A stretch of 64,000 nt of DNA from Dokdonella sp. (GCF_017744955.1 NZ_JAGIAG010000009.1:50093-114092), one strand, 5' to 3'. Positions 8,787 to 17,548 are shown, counted from the first letter of the stretch. The notes: generated by a model from the sequence alone, not told the origin. Numbers and translations: made by a program.

Positions 8787-11263
8787 AGCGGCGCGCATCC
8801 GCCGGCGCGGATGTCTGCAGCCGCTATCTCGCCCGCCTCGGCCTGAAGCCGGGGCGGCGCGAATCGCTGCAGCAGGTCTGCGCCGAGGCCGGGGACGCGG
8901 ACAATGCGATGGCGCGGCTGCACGCCGCCCTCGCCGAGGACGCGGCGATCGACGCGAATCCGGCGCAGGCGTCGTTGAACGCGCGGCTCCAGCTCGCCGG
9001 CGCGTTCGAAGGTCCGGCCGCGGTCGTCGCCGACGATCCGCGCCGCGGCCTGCGCCTGCTGTCGGCGCCGCCGCTGCATCGCGCCTCGATGACGCCGGGC
9101 CTGTGGCCGCCGCCGGGACTGATCCGGCTGCCGTCGTGGCTGCGACGCCGGCGTGCGCCGACATCGCCACGCGACGACGGCGAAGTGCCGCCGCCGGCCG
9201 ACTGGCAGCGCGCGGCCACCGTGCGCCGCGTGCTGCTGCTCGGCATGGTGCTGGCGCAGTCGTACTTCGCCACCAGCGCGATGGTCGGCGTGCTGCCGTA
9301 TCACGGCACCAAGCCGATGGAGATGGCGGTACTGGTCCTGTTCGCGATCCTGATCGGCTGGGTCTCGGCGGGCTTCTGGACCGCGCTGGCCGGCTTCGTG
9401 CTGCTGGTGCGCGGCCACGACCGCTACGCGATCTCGGCCAGGCATCTGGCCGGCGCGCCGCTGCCGCCCGAGGCGCGCACCGCGATCGTGATGCCGATCT
9501 GCAACGAGGACGTCGCGCGCGTGTTCGCCGGCCTGCGCGCGACCTGCGCGTCGCTGGCGCAGACCGGCGAGATCGAGCGCTTCGATTTCTTCGTGCTCAG
9601 CGATTCCAGCGACGCCGACATCCGCGTCGCCGAACGCGAGGCCTGGCTCGACCTGCAAGCCTCGCTGCCGACCGGCCGCGTCTACTACCGGCGACGGCAG
9701 CATCGCATCAAGCGCAAGAGCGGCAACGTCGCCGACTTCTGCCGGCGCTGGGGCCGCGACTACCGCTACATGGTCGTGCTCGACGCCGACAGCGTGATGA
9801 GCGGCAACTGCCTGGTCGAGCTCGTGCGCCTGATGGAAGCGAACCCGAACGCCGGCATCGTGCAGACCGCGCCGCGCGCGGCCGGCCGCGAGACGCTGTA
9901 CTCGCGCATCCAGCAGTTCGCCACGCGCGTGTACGGCCCGCTGTTCGTCACCGGCCTGCATTTCTGGCAGCTCGGCGAATCGCACTATTGGGGCCACAAC
10001 GCGATCATCCGCGTCGCGCCGTTCATGCGTCACTGCGCGCTCGGCCGCCTACCCGGCGGCGGCGAGATCCTTTCGCACGACTTCGTCGAGGCCGCGCTGA
10101 TGCGCCGCGCCGGCTGGGCGGTGTGGATCGCCTACGAGCTGTCCGGCAGCTACGAGGAGATGCCGCCGAACCTGCTCGACGAGCTGAAGCGCGACCGCCG
10201 CTGGTGCCAGGGCAACCTGATCAATTCGCGCCTGTTCTTCGCGCAGGGCCTGCACCCCGCGCATCGCGCCGTGTTCGTGACCGGCGTGATGGCCTATCTG
10301 TCGGCGCCGTTGTGGTTCGGCTTCCTGCTGCTGTCGACCGTGCTGCTGGCGATCCACACCTTGTCCGAACCGACCTACTTCACCGCGCCGAACCAGCTAT
10401 TCCCCCTTTGGCCGGAATGGCATCCGGCGCGCGCGATCGGCCTGTTCGGCGCGACCGCGACCTTGCTGTTCCTGCCGAAGATCCTCAGCGTCGCGCTGAT
10501 CGCGCTGAAGGACGCCAAGCCGTTCGGCGGTACGCTGCGGCTGGCGGCGAGCGTGCTGCTGGAGATCGTGTTCTCCGCGTGGCTCGCGCCGATCCGCATG
10601 CTGTTCCACACCAAGTTCATCGGCGCGGCGCTGGTCGGCTGGGCGGTGCACTGGAAGTCGCCGCCGCGCGACGACGCGCAGACCACCTGGCGCGAAGCCT
10701 GCGTGCGCCACGGCGGCCAGACCGTGCTCGGCCTGGCCTGGCTCGGCCTGGTGTACTGGCTCAATCCCGCGTACCTGTGGTGGCTGCTGCCGGTCGCCGG
10801 AGCGATGGCGCTGTCGATCCCGATCTCGGTGTACTCCAGCCGCGTCACGCTCGGCCGTCGCGCGCGTTCGGCGCGCCTGTTCCTGATTCCGGAGGAATCG
10901 CATCCGCCGCGCGTGCTGCGCCGCATGCGCCGCTACCTGCAGCACGCCGCGTCGACGCCGCGCTTCGTCGACGCGGTGGTCGACCCGCTGCGCAACGCGA
11001 TCGCCTGCGCCGCCGACGTCGCTCGCACCGAGCATTCCGAAGCGGTGCAGCGCGCGCATGCGGAGGTCGTCGCGCGCGCACTGCGCGACGGCCCGGCGGC
11101 GCTCGACGAAAACGACCGTAACGCCCTGCTGCGCGACGCGCAGGCGTTGTCGCGCCTGCATTTCTCGGTGTGGTCCTCGCCCGAGGCGCACCCGGACTGG
11201 CTCGAGGCGCCGCTGGCGCCGCCGCCGCGGCGCAAGGCGCGGGGCGAAACGGCGAGGCCGTGA
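8759..11263 (+). CDS. opgH: Glucans biosynthesis glucosyltransferase OpgH
   Basis: An 834-residue inner-membrane family-2 glycosyltransferase that polymerises UDP-glucose into the osmoregulated glucan backbone and passes it to the periplasm. After a cytosolic N-terminus come two membrane helices (about 155-215). The catalytic domain has AIVMPICNEDVARVFAGLRA, the DxD-like VVLDADSVMSG (about 340) and the DRRWCQGN (Q/R-x-x-R-W type) motif at about 478; several more helices follow. Length is close to the 847 residues of the E. coli protein. The start ATG at 8759 (MELRAAAELKRR) lies inside the end of opgG; the frame is open far upstream, but that sequence is a shadow of opgG. In E. coli the N-terminus of OpgH also inhibits FtsZ; whether that holds here is unknown. 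Confidence 0.93.
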   Translation: MELRAAAELKRRASAGADVCSRYLARLGLKPGRRESLQQVCAEAGDADNAMARLHAALAEDAAIDANPAQASLNARLQLAGAFEGPAAVVADDPRRGLRLLSAPPLHRASMTPGLWPPPGLIRLPSWLRRRRAPTSPRDDGEVPPPADWQRAATVRRVLLLGMVLAQSYFATSAMVGVLPYHGTKPMEMAVLVLFAILIGWVSAGFWTALAGFVLLVRGHDRYAISARHLAGAPLPPEARTAIVMPICNEDVARVFAGLRATCASLAQTGEIERFDFFVLSDSSDADIRVAEREAWLDLQASLPTGRVYYRRRQHRIKRKSGNVADFCRRWGRDYRYMVVLDADSVMSGNCLVELVRLMEANPNAGIVQTAPRAAGRETLYSRIQQFATRVYGPLFVTGLHFWQLGESHYWGHNAIIRVAPFMRHCALGRLPGGGEILSHDFVEAALMRRAGWAVWIAYELSGSYEEMPPNLLDELKRDRRWCQGNLINSRLFFAQGLHPAHRAVFVTGVMAYLSAPLWFGFLLLSTVLLAIHTLSEPTYFTAPNQLFPLWPEWHPARAIGLFGATATLLFLPKILSVALIALKDAKPFGGTLRLAASVLLEIVFSAWLAPIRMLFHTKFIGAALVGWAVHWKSPPRDDAQTTWREACVRHGGQTVLGLAWLGLVYWLNPAYLWWLLPVAGAMALSIPISVYSSRVTLGRRARSARLFLIPEESHPPRVLRRMRRYLQHAASTPRFVDAVVDPLRNAIACAADVARTEHSEAVQRAHAEVVARALRDGPAALDENDRNALLRDAQALSRLHFSVWSSPEAHPDWLEAPLAPPPRRKARGETARP

Positions 11264-11270
11264 TGGCGCT

Positions 11271-11339
11271 CCTTCTCCCGTGTGCGCGAGAAGGCGGACG
11301 GGGCGACGGAACGCACTGCGCCGACTTGCCCCGTCCGCC
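11271..11339. repeat. Double inverted-repeat element in the opgH-opgD gap
   Basis: Two stems lie in the 178-bp gap: CCTTCTC/GAGAAGG (11271-11277 with 11288-11294) and the perfect 12-bp pair GGCGGACGGGGC/GCCCCGTCCGCC (11293-11304 with 11328-11339). Elements with a CTTCTCCC...GGGAGAAG arm are common dispersed repeats in xanthomonad genomes as I recall, so this is probably a copy of such a family. It may also attenuate transcription or protect the opgGH mRNA end. Confidence 0.55.
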
Positions 11340-11441
11340 GCGCTGCGCGCGTCGGCCTCCCCCGCAAGCGGCGGAGACGAGCCCGCATGACTCGACGTGT
11401 GCGCATCGAGACAAAGCATTCGAACGCCTCCAGGAGCCCGC

Positions 11442-13013
11442 ATGAACCGCCGCGACCTGCTGACCGCCTCCTCCTACCTCCTCGCCGCGCTGCCCCTGCT
11501 CGGCCGCGCCGCGTCGCGGCCCGGCAGCGCGCCGTTCGAGCCGCAGCGCTTCGACTACGCGGCGCTGAAGGGCCATGCGCGCGCGCTGGCCGAGCGGCCG
11601 TTCGTCGCGCCGAACCTCGACATCCCGCGCGTGCTCACCGAGCTGGACTGGGACCACTATCAGGCGATCCGCCCGGACCCGAAGCATGCGCTGTGGGCCG
11701 ACGAGCGCGCCGCGCGTTTCCGCGCGCAGTTCTTCCACCTCGGCATGCAGTTCCGCCGCTCCGTGCACGTCTACGAGGTCGTCGACGGCGTCGCGCACGA
11801 AGTCGACTACGATCCGCGGCGCTTCGACCTCTCCAGGAGCGGCGTCGACGGCGACAAGCTGCCGCACGACCTCGGCTACGCCGGCTTCCGCCTGAACTTC
11901 CATCGCGACTTCGCGCGCGACGTCGTCGCGTTCCTCGGTGCGAGCTATTTCCGCGCGGTCGGCGGCACGCTGCAATACGGCCTGTCGGCGCGCGGCGTGG
12001 CGATCGACTGCGGCCTGCCGCGCGCGGAGGAATTCCCCGACTTCACCACCTTCTGGCTCGAACGCCCCAAGCCCGACACCGACAGCCTCGTGCTGTACGC
12101 GCTGCTCGACGGCCCGAGCGTCGCCGGCGCCTATCGCTTCGACGTCGTGCCGGGCGAGCCGCTGACGATGCGCGTCGACGTCGCGCTGTATCCGCGCAAG
12201 CCGATCGAGCGGCTCGGCATCGCGCCGCTGACCAGCATGTTCCTGGTCGCGCCGCACGATCGCCGCATCGCAGACGACTGGCGGCCGGCGATCCACGATT
12301 CGGACGGCCTGGCGCTGTGGACCGGCGTCGGCGAATGGATCTGGCGGCCGCTGGTCAACTCGGCCGACGTGCGCGTCAACTCGTTCTTCGACCGCACGCC
12401 GCGCGGCTTCGGCCTGATGCAGCGCGACCGCAACTTCGACCACTACCAGGACGACGGCGTGTTCTACGACCGGCGGCCGAGCCTGTGGGTCGAGCCTCTG
12501 TCCGGCTTCGGCGCCGGCGCGGTGCAGCTGGTCGAGCTGCCGGCGCCGGACGAGACGCGCGACAACATCGTCGCCTACTGGACGCCGGAAGCGCCGCCGC
12601 AGCCGGGCCAGGAACTGCTGTATTCCTACCGCCTGTATTGGGGCGGGAAGACGCCGGCGGCCTCGCCGCTGGCCGAAGCCGCGATGACCTGGACCGGCAT
12701 CGGCGGCCCGCCCGGCGTCACGCGCACGTACTTCTCGTGGAAGTTCGTCGTCGATTTCGCCGGCGGCGAGCTGGCGACGCTGCCGCGCGAGGCCACGCTC
12801 GAACCGGTCATCTCGGTCTCGCGCGGCAAGGTCGAAACCGTCTCGGCGCGTCCGCTCGACTCGATCCGCGGCTGGCGCGTGATGTTCGACGTCGTGCCGG
12901 ACAAGAGTCCCGAGCCGATCGACCTGCGCCTGTTCCTGCGCGACGCGAAGAAACAGCCACTGAGCGAGACCTGGCTGTACCAGTGGACGCCGCCGCCGGC
13001 GGCGCGAGGCTGA
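11442..13013 (+). CDS. opgD: Glucan biosynthesis protein OpgD (Tat-type signal)
   Basis: A 523-residue paralogue of OpgG. The N-terminus MNRRDLLTASSYLLAALPLL is a twin-arginine-type signal, as in E. coli OpgD, so export in folded form is likely. Family blocks recur: RAQFFHLGMQFRRSVHVYEV, VVAFLGASYFRAVGG, YGLSARGVAIDC, IAPLTSMFLV, AIHDSDGLALW, GEWIWRPL, DRTPRGFGLMQRDRNFDHYQ and RDNIVAYWTPE. OpgD controls glucan size and linearity in known systems. The frame opens at 11397, but ATG 11442 follows CAGGAGCCCGC and starts the Tat signal. The 178-bp gap after opgH, holding a repeat element, leaves it open whether opgD is co-transcribed. Confidence 0.92.
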   Translation: MNRRDLLTASSYLLAALPLLGRAASRPGSAPFEPQRFDYAALKGHARALAERPFVAPNLDIPRVLTELDWDHYQAIRPDPKHALWADERAARFRAQFFHLGMQFRRSVHVYEVVDGVAHEVDYDPRRFDLSRSGVDGDKLPHDLGYAGFRLNFHRDFARDVVAFLGASYFRAVGGTLQYGLSARGVAIDCGLPRAEEFPDFTTFWLERPKPDTDSLVLYALLDGPSVAGAYRFDVVPGEPLTMRVDVALYPRKPIERLGIAPLTSMFLVAPHDRRIADDWRPAIHDSDGLALWTGVGEWIWRPLVNSADVRVNSFFDRTPRGFGLMQRDRNFDHYQDDGVFYDRRPSLWVEPLSGFGAGAVQLVELPAPDETRDNIVAYWTPEAPPQPGQELLYSYRLYWGGKTPAASPLAEAAMTWTGIGGPPGVTRTYFSWKFVVDFAGGELATLPREATLEPVISVSRGKVETVSARPLDSIRGWRVMFDVVPDKSPEPIDLRLFLRDAKKQPLSETWLYQWTPPPAARG

Positions 13014-13151
13014 GCCGGCGTACGGAGATGCCGCTCCGGACGGCAGCGACCCGGCTCGCGGCGTCGTTCCAGCCAGATCGGTAACCCATCGCGGGCCAGC
13101 CCTGCGGCGATTCAACAGCATGACCAATGTCACTGGCCCTTGCGTTTCCCC

Positions 13152-13169
13152 ACAAGTAACGTTACTTGT
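13152..13169. promoter_or_regulatory. Perfect 18-bp palindrome, candidate yjf operon operator
   Basis: ACAAGTAACGTTACTTGT is identical to its reverse complement and lies 8 bp before the yjfI ATG. It is AT-rich against the surrounding GC, and GTAAC is repeated again just downstream (TGTAAC). It has no loop, so it looks like a dimeric protein-binding site rather than a terminator. A TTGCGT at 13140-13145 could be a -35 box, in which case the palindrome would cover the -10 region and repress. Confidence 0.6.
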
Positions 13170-13177
13170 AACAGCCG

Positions 13178-13816
13178 ATGAGCCGAATGCCCGCCCGCCC
13201 CCCGTCCGCCTCCGCGCGCAGTCAGCGCGCCTTCCGCGAGCGCATGCGCGAGAAGGGCCTGGTCGCGCGCCAGGTCTTCATCCGGCCACAACACCGCGAG
13301 ATTCTGGCCACCGTCGAACTCGCCCTGCGCGAAGCCGTGCTTCCCGACCGTTACCGCCACCTGGAGGCGTATTCCGCCATGACCCAAGCCTGGACCACCC
13401 CTGCGCTGCACGAGGCGCTCGCCGAGCACGTGCTGCGCGAACGACTCCCGTTCCGACTCACGCTCGAACACGGCGCCGACCCGACCATCGCGATCTCGCT
13501 GCCGGAGCACGGCGACCTGATGATCCACCTGGCCGCCTCGGGCGAGCAGCTGTTCGTCTCCACGCCGCTGTGCCTCGGCTCGCAGGTCGCCGACCGCGCC
13601 GCGTTCAACGACGCCTGCCTGCGCCTGAATCCGATCAACCCGCTGTCGAACATCGGCCTGCAGGCGCTCGACGGCGAGGACGTCTACGTCGTGTTCGGCG
13701 AGCTGTCGACGCGTTCGCCGCTGGCCAACATCGTCGAGGAAATCGAGGTGCTGGCGCAGAACACCCTGGAGGCCGCCGAGGCCCTGCGCGGGTATTTGAA
13801 CGGAGGCGCGCGATGA
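13178..13816 (+). CDS. yjfI: YjfI, DUF2170 protein, first gene of PspA-type operon
   Basis: A 212-residue protein of the DUF2170/YjfI family. Residues about 14-45 (RSQRAFRERMREKGLVARQVFIRP) look like the short basic-helix-plus-strand N-terminus of ribbon-helix-helix DNA-binding proteins. The remainder is an acidic alpha/beta domain (DPTIAISLPEHGDLMIHLAA, QALDGEDVYVVFGELS). Its function is not established. It opens a six-gene operon and its stop overlaps the yjfJ start by ATGA. The palindrome at 13152-13169 makes self-repression by this protein an attractive, untested idea. An alternative start is ATG 13187; neither has a clear Shine-Dalgarno. Confidence 0.85.
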   Translation: MSRMPARPPSASARSQRAFRERMREKGLVARQVFIRPQHREILATVELALREAVLPDRYRHLEAYSAMTQAWTTPALHEALAEHVLRERLPFRLTLEHGADPTIAISLPEHGDLMIHLAASGEQLFVSTPLCLGSQVADRAAFNDACLRLNPINPLSNIGLQALDGEDVYVVFGELSTRSPLANIVEEIEVLAQNTLEAAEALRGYLNGGAR

Positions 13817-14583
13817 GCATTCTCGAAAAAATCCTGACCCTGTTCCGCGGCGCCGCCACCGAAGCCGGCCAGGCGGTGATCGACCGCAACGCCACGCGCA
13901 TCCTCGACCAGGAGATCCGCGACGCCCAGGGCGACAGCCTGCGCGCGAAGGAGGACCTGACCAAGCTGATGGCGCAGCAGAAGCTCGCCTCCGACAAGCT
14001 CGACGCCAAGCGTGCGAAGAAGGCCGAATACGAGAGCCACATCGGCCGCCTGCTCGGCCAGGGCGACCAGACGCTCGCGCGCGACGTCGCCGCCAAGGTG
14101 GCGCAGCTCGAAGGCGAGATCGCCGCCGAGGAGAAGGCGCTGACCGCCACCAAGGCCGCGGTCGACAAGCTGCACGGCTCGATCAAGACCGCCGACCGCC
14201 GCATCGAGAGCCTGCAGCAGCAGGTCGACCAGGTGAAGGCGAACGAGAGCGTGCTGCGCGCGCAGTCGGCGATCTCGGCGCGCCACAGCGGCCAGAACGC
14301 GAAGCTGCGCACCGCGCTCGATTCGCTCGAGCGTGTGAAGACGCAGCAGGCCGAACGCACCGCGCAGATCGAGGCCGCCGACGCGCTCGCGCTGTCCGAA
14401 GGCGACGGCGATCTCGAAGCGCGCCTCGCGGCGGCGGGTGTCGCGCCGGGCCAGGTCAGCGCCGACGCGGTGCTGGCGCGCTACCAGAAGACCGAGGTCG
14501 TGCAGCATCCGCGCGAGCAGCTCGGCGCGCCGCAGGACGAGGGTTCGCCGCTGCCGGCGGTGCACGAGCGCGCGAAGGTCTGA
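13813..14583 (+). CDS. yjfJ: PspA/IM30-family protein YjfJ
   Basis: A 256-residue coiled-coil protein of the PspA/Vipp1 (ESCRT-III-like) family that assembles on damaged inner membrane. The amphipathic N-terminal helix MSILEKILTLFRGAATEAGQ is followed by DQEIRDAQGDSLRAKEDLTKL, typical of the first hairpin, and long Ala/Lys/Glu/Gln helices up to about residue 190 (SIKTADRRIESLQQQVDQVK). The final 70 residues are less regular and hold acidic and Pro segments. It overlaps yjfI by 4 bp. No pspF, pspB or pspC is present in the window, so regulation must differ from the E. coli psp operon. Confidence 0.92.
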   Translation: MSILEKILTLFRGAATEAGQAVIDRNATRILDQEIRDAQGDSLRAKEDLTKLMAQQKLASDKLDAKRAKKAEYESHIGRLLGQGDQTLARDVAAKVAQLEGEIAAEEKALTATKAAVDKLHGSIKTADRRIESLQQQVDQVKANESVLRAQSAISARHSGQNAKLRTALDSLERVKTQQAERTAQIEAADALALSEGDGDLEARLAAAGVAPGQVSADAVLARYQKTEVVQHPREQLGAPQDEGSPLPAVHERAKV

Positions 14584-14633
14584 CATTCGCACAACGCCGC
14601 CCCGGCTTCGGTCGGGCGGCGACGGAAGAGACG

Positions 14634-15296
14634 ATGAGCAACTGGTTCGACCGCATCTCCGCATCGAAGGACGCAGACTCAACCGGCGCGTTCCCGCTCG
14701 GCGCGCGCCTCAAAGGCGCCGTCACGATCGACGCGCTGCCGTTCCGCCTCGCCGGCGAGGCGTTCGGCTTCGAGTGCCCGGCGAGCCCGCAGATCATCGA
14801 GGCGATCGGCGTAATCGATCTCGGCGAGGGCGCACAGCTGCACCGGCTGTACCTGAGCGACGACGCGTTCCTGCAGATCGCCACCAGCGGCGCGCCGGGC
14901 GGCGAACGCAGCGTCGGCGACGTCGCGCTGTTCGTCTACGTCGACTCGGTGCATCCGGCCAACCAGGCCGCGTTCCGCCAATGGGTGCAGCAGGGCTCGC
15001 TGCTCGGCGCGTCGACCTACACCGTCGCCCATCGCGAATACCGCCGCGTCTGGGGCGAGGGACCGGACCAGCGCTGGGCGCCGCCGATCGTCTTCGACGA
15101 GAACGTGCACAAGACCTCGGCCACGGCGAAGGACTACGACCTCACCGTGTACTCGATGCTGTACGAACGCGAACCCGACGGCGCCGACCGCAACGAACTG
15201 CTGCTGGTCGCGGCCGAGGATTCCGGCCCGAACCAGTACGTCGTCAGCCTCGCGCTCGGCGTGCCGCTGACGACCGCCGAATTCGACATCACCTGA
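14634..15296 (+). CDS. yjfK: YjfK, DUF2491 protein
   Basis: A 220-residue DUF2491/YjfK-family protein. It opens MSNWFDRISA and has no signal peptide or membrane helix. The body alternates beta strands with acidic patches (VIDLGEGAQLHRLYLSDDAF, DVALFVYVDSV) and ends with a strand-rich part (NELLLVAAEDSGPNQYVVSL). Function is unknown; it is a constant partner of yjfI and yjfJ in proteobacteria. GGAAGAGACG precedes the ATG, 50 bp after yjfJ. Confidence 0.88.
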   Translation: MSNWFDRISASKDADSTGAFPLGARLKGAVTIDALPFRLAGEAFGFECPASPQIIEAIGVIDLGEGAQLHRLYLSDDAFLQIATSGAPGGERSVGDVALFVYVDSVHPANQAAFRQWVQQGSLLGASTYTVAHREYRRVWGEGPDQRWAPPIVFDENVHKTSATAKDYDLTVYSMLYEREPDGADRNELLLVAAEDSGPNQYVVSLALGVPLTTAEFDIT

Positions 15297-15309
15297 CCGG
15301 GAAAACCCC

Positions 15310-15723
15310 ATGTCCATCGACCTCGCTCCCTCCCTCGCGACGCTGCCGAACTTCCTCGCCTATTTCGCCCTGGCGATCGTGCTGGCGGTGTCGTTCCTGG
15401 TCGTCTACGTCTGGATCACGCCGCATCGGGAACTGGCACTGATCCGCGCCGACAAGCCGGCCGCGGCGATCTCCTTCGGCGGCGCCTTCCTCGGCTTCGT
15501 GATCCCGCTCGCCTCGGCGATCTCGCAGTCGGTCGGGCTGATCGACTGCGCCGTGTGGGGCCTGGTCGCGCTGGTGGTGCAGGCGCTGACCTTCTTCGCC
15601 GTGCGCCTGCTGCTGCCCGACCTGCCGGCGCGCATCGAACGCGACGAGCGCGCCGCCGCGATCCTGGTCGCCGCGCTGTCGATCGGCGTCGGCGTGCTCA
15701 ACGCCGCGTGCATGACGTACTGA
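15310..15723 (+). CDS. yjfL: YjfL, DUF350 membrane protein
   Basis: A 137-residue integral membrane protein of the DUF350/YjfL family with four predicted helices (about 13-36, 54-76, 80-100, 112-134). The segment AAISFGGAFLGFVIPLASAI is the conserved core, and charged loops (PHRELALIRADKPA, IERDERAAA) separate the helices. Function is unknown; location in the operon suggests an inner-membrane partner of the PspA-type protein. Only 13 bp separate it from yjfK. Confidence 0.9.
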   Translation: MSIDLAPSLATLPNFLAYFALAIVLAVSFLVVYVWITPHRELALIRADKPAAAISFGGAFLGFVIPLASAISQSVGLIDCAVWGLVALVVQALTFFAVRLLLPDLPARIERDERAAAILVAALSIGVGVLNAACMTY

Positions 15724-15742
15724 TCAACCGGAGAACCTCGCG

Positions 15743-16306
15743 ATGAAACGTTCCCGCCAACTCGCCCTGCTCGCGGTCGCGCAGACGCCGTGGGCGCTGG
15801 TCGGCTGCGGCGGCGTGCAGGACGCGCAGCCGCAGGCGCTGACCAAGCAGGGCTTCTACACCAGCGTCGAAGCCTGCGAACGCGACGGCAACAGCGCCGA
15901 GCTGTGCCGGCGCGCCTCGCAGGCCGCCGACACGGCCAGCGCCAACGACGCGCCGCGCTACAAGAGCAAGGCCGACTGCATCGCCGAGTACGGCGAGCTG
16001 TGCACCGAGAAGCGCGAAGCCGGCGGCGGTTTCTGGATGCCGCTGATGACCGGCTTCATGCTGTCGCAGATGCTGTCGCCGGGCCGCGCGCCCGCCTATC
16101 TCGACGCCAACCCGATCTACCGCTCGCGCACCGGCCAGTACACCGAGGCGTATCGCGATCGCCGCGACGGCGGCGCCGTCGGCAGCGGCACACGCATGCG
16201 CCCGGTCGACATCGCGCCGAACCGCGCCGTCACGATGTCGCGCTCCGGCTTCGGCTCGGCCGCCGCGGCGCGCAGCGGCTGGGGCGGCAGTTCGCGCGGC
16301 GGCTGA
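15743..16306 (+). CDS. yjfM: YjfM, DUF1190 putative lipoprotein
   Basis: A 187-residue DUF1190/YjfM-family exported protein. The N-terminus MKRSRQLALLAVAQTPWALV leads to a lipobox-like LVGC with Cys22, so a lipid anchor is plausible. A middle region holds paired cysteines (VEACERDGNSAELC, KADCIAEYGELC) that may form disulfides in the periplasm, followed by a Gly/Met hydrophobic patch (FWMPLMTGFMLSQML) and a Ser/Gly/Arg-rich tail. Function is unknown. CCGGAGAACCTCGCG precedes the ATG. Confidence 0.85.
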   Translation: MKRSRQLALLAVAQTPWALVGCGGVQDAQPQALTKQGFYTSVEACERDGNSAELCRRASQAADTASANDAPRYKSKADCIAEYGELCTEKREAGGGFWMPLMTGFMLSQMLSPGRAPAYLDANPIYRSRTGQYTEAYRDRRDGGAVGSGTRMRPVDIAPNRAVTMSRSGFGSAAAARSGWGGSSRGG

Positions 16307-16315
16307 TCTCCACCC

Positions 16316-17476
16316 ATGAAACGCATCACGATCGCCGAACGCGACGACTGGCGGCAGACGGCCGAGGGACTCGGCTTCCGCTTCCACACCATCGACGGCG
16401 CGCCGTACTGGGACGAGCGCGCCTACTACGCGTTCACGCTCGAGGAGATCGAGCGCGACATCGAAGCGCCGACTACCGAGCTGCACGAGATGGCGATGGA
16501 TCTGGTCGCCGAGGTCGTGCGCGAGGAGTCGCTGCTGCGCCGGCTGGCGATCCCGCCGGCGTACTGGGACTGGATCGCGCAGTCCTGGCGCGAGGCGTCG
16601 CCGCACCTCTACGGCCGCATGGACTTCGCCTACGACGGCAGCGGCCCGGCCAAGCTGTACGAGCTGAACTACGACACGCCGACCTCGCTCTACGAAGCCG
16701 CCTTCTTCCAGTGGCTATGGCTGGAGCAGCAGATCGAGCGCGGTGCGCTGCCGAAAGGCACCGACCAGTACAACCTGATCCAGGAGACCTTGATCGAAGC
16801 CTTCGCGACGATCGCCAAGCGCCTGCCCAAGCCCTTGTACTTCTCGGCCGTGCGCGACTCGCTCGAGGACCAGGGCACGATCGCCTACCTCGCCGACTGC
16901 GCCGAGCAGGCGGGCCTGGCCACGCGGCGCATCGCGATCGAGGACATCGGCCTCAGCAAGGACGGCTGGTACACCGACACGGACGACCAGGTCATCCGCG
17001 CGCTGTTCAAGTTGTATCCGCTCGAATTCCTGTTCGAGGAGGAATTCGGTCCCGCATTGCCGACGTCGCGCTGCACGCTGATCGAGCCGCCGTGGAAGGC
17101 GGTGCTCAGCAACAAAGGCATCCTGCCGCTGCTGTGGGAGCGCCATCCCGATCACCCGAACCTGCTGCCGGCGTTCTTCGACGCCGAGCCGCGCGGCGCT
17201 CTGCCGCCCGGCTGGGTGCGCAAGCCGCTGTTCTCGCGCGAAGGCGCCAACATCGAACTGCACGCCGCGGACGGCGCGACGCTGCGCTCGGACGGCCCCT
17301 ACGACGACGCGCCGCTCATCCGCCAGGCCTTCCACGCGCTGCCGAAGTTCGATGGCGGCTATCCGCTGATCGGCAGCTGGGTGGTCGCCGACCGCGCCTG
17401 TGGCCTGGGCGTGCGCGAGGACGCTTCGCTGATCACGCAGGACACCTCGCGCTTCGTGCCGCACGTGATCGTTTGA
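16316..17476 (+). CDS. yjfC: Glutathionylspermidine synthase-type ATP-grasp ligase YjfC
   Basis: A 386-residue enzyme of the pre-ATP-grasp/GspS synthetase family, matching the C-terminal ligase half of bifunctional glutathionylspermidine synthetase and lacking the amidase half. Recognisable segments are GRMDFAYDGSGPAKLYELNYDTPTS (quoted in part: LYELNYDTPTS), FEEEFGP, LIEPPWKAVLSNKGILP and the nucleotide-binding RKPLFSREGANIEL. The family forms an amide between a carboxylate and an amine at the cost of ATP; the substrate of the short YjfC forms is not proven. It closes the yjf operon 10 bp after yjfM, fitting a possible covalent modification of an operon partner. Confidence 0.88.
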   Translation: MKRITIAERDDWRQTAEGLGFRFHTIDGAPYWDERAYYAFTLEEIERDIEAPTTELHEMAMDLVAEVVREESLLRRLAIPPAYWDWIAQSWREASPHLYGRMDFAYDGSGPAKLYELNYDTPTSLYEAAFFQWLWLEQQIERGALPKGTDQYNLIQETLIEAFATIAKRLPKPLYFSAVRDSLEDQGTIAYLADCAEQAGLATRRIAIEDIGLSKDGWYTDTDDQVIRALFKLYPLEFLFEEEFGPALPTSRCTLIEPPWKAVLSNKGILPLLWERHPDHPNLLPAFFDAEPRGALPPGWVRKPLFSREGANIELHAADGATLRSDGPYDDAPLIRQAFHALPKFDGGYPLIGSWVVADRACGLGVREDASLITQDTSRFVPHVIV

Positions 17477-17548
17477 ACGACAGAGTGTCGGATGACAGCG
17501 CATCGACGCGGCCGTATCGTTGCCGCGCCATCTCAGCGAGAGCCGGCC

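Noticed and set aside
7044..9170. 708-codon minus-strand ORF across opgG
   Set aside because: A shadow frame of opgG and opgH; no domain pattern, and the plus strand encodes unmistakable Opg proteins.
10845..13133. 762-codon minus-strand ORF across opgD
   Set aside because: Composition artefact of GC-rich coding DNA; opgD on the plus strand is certain.
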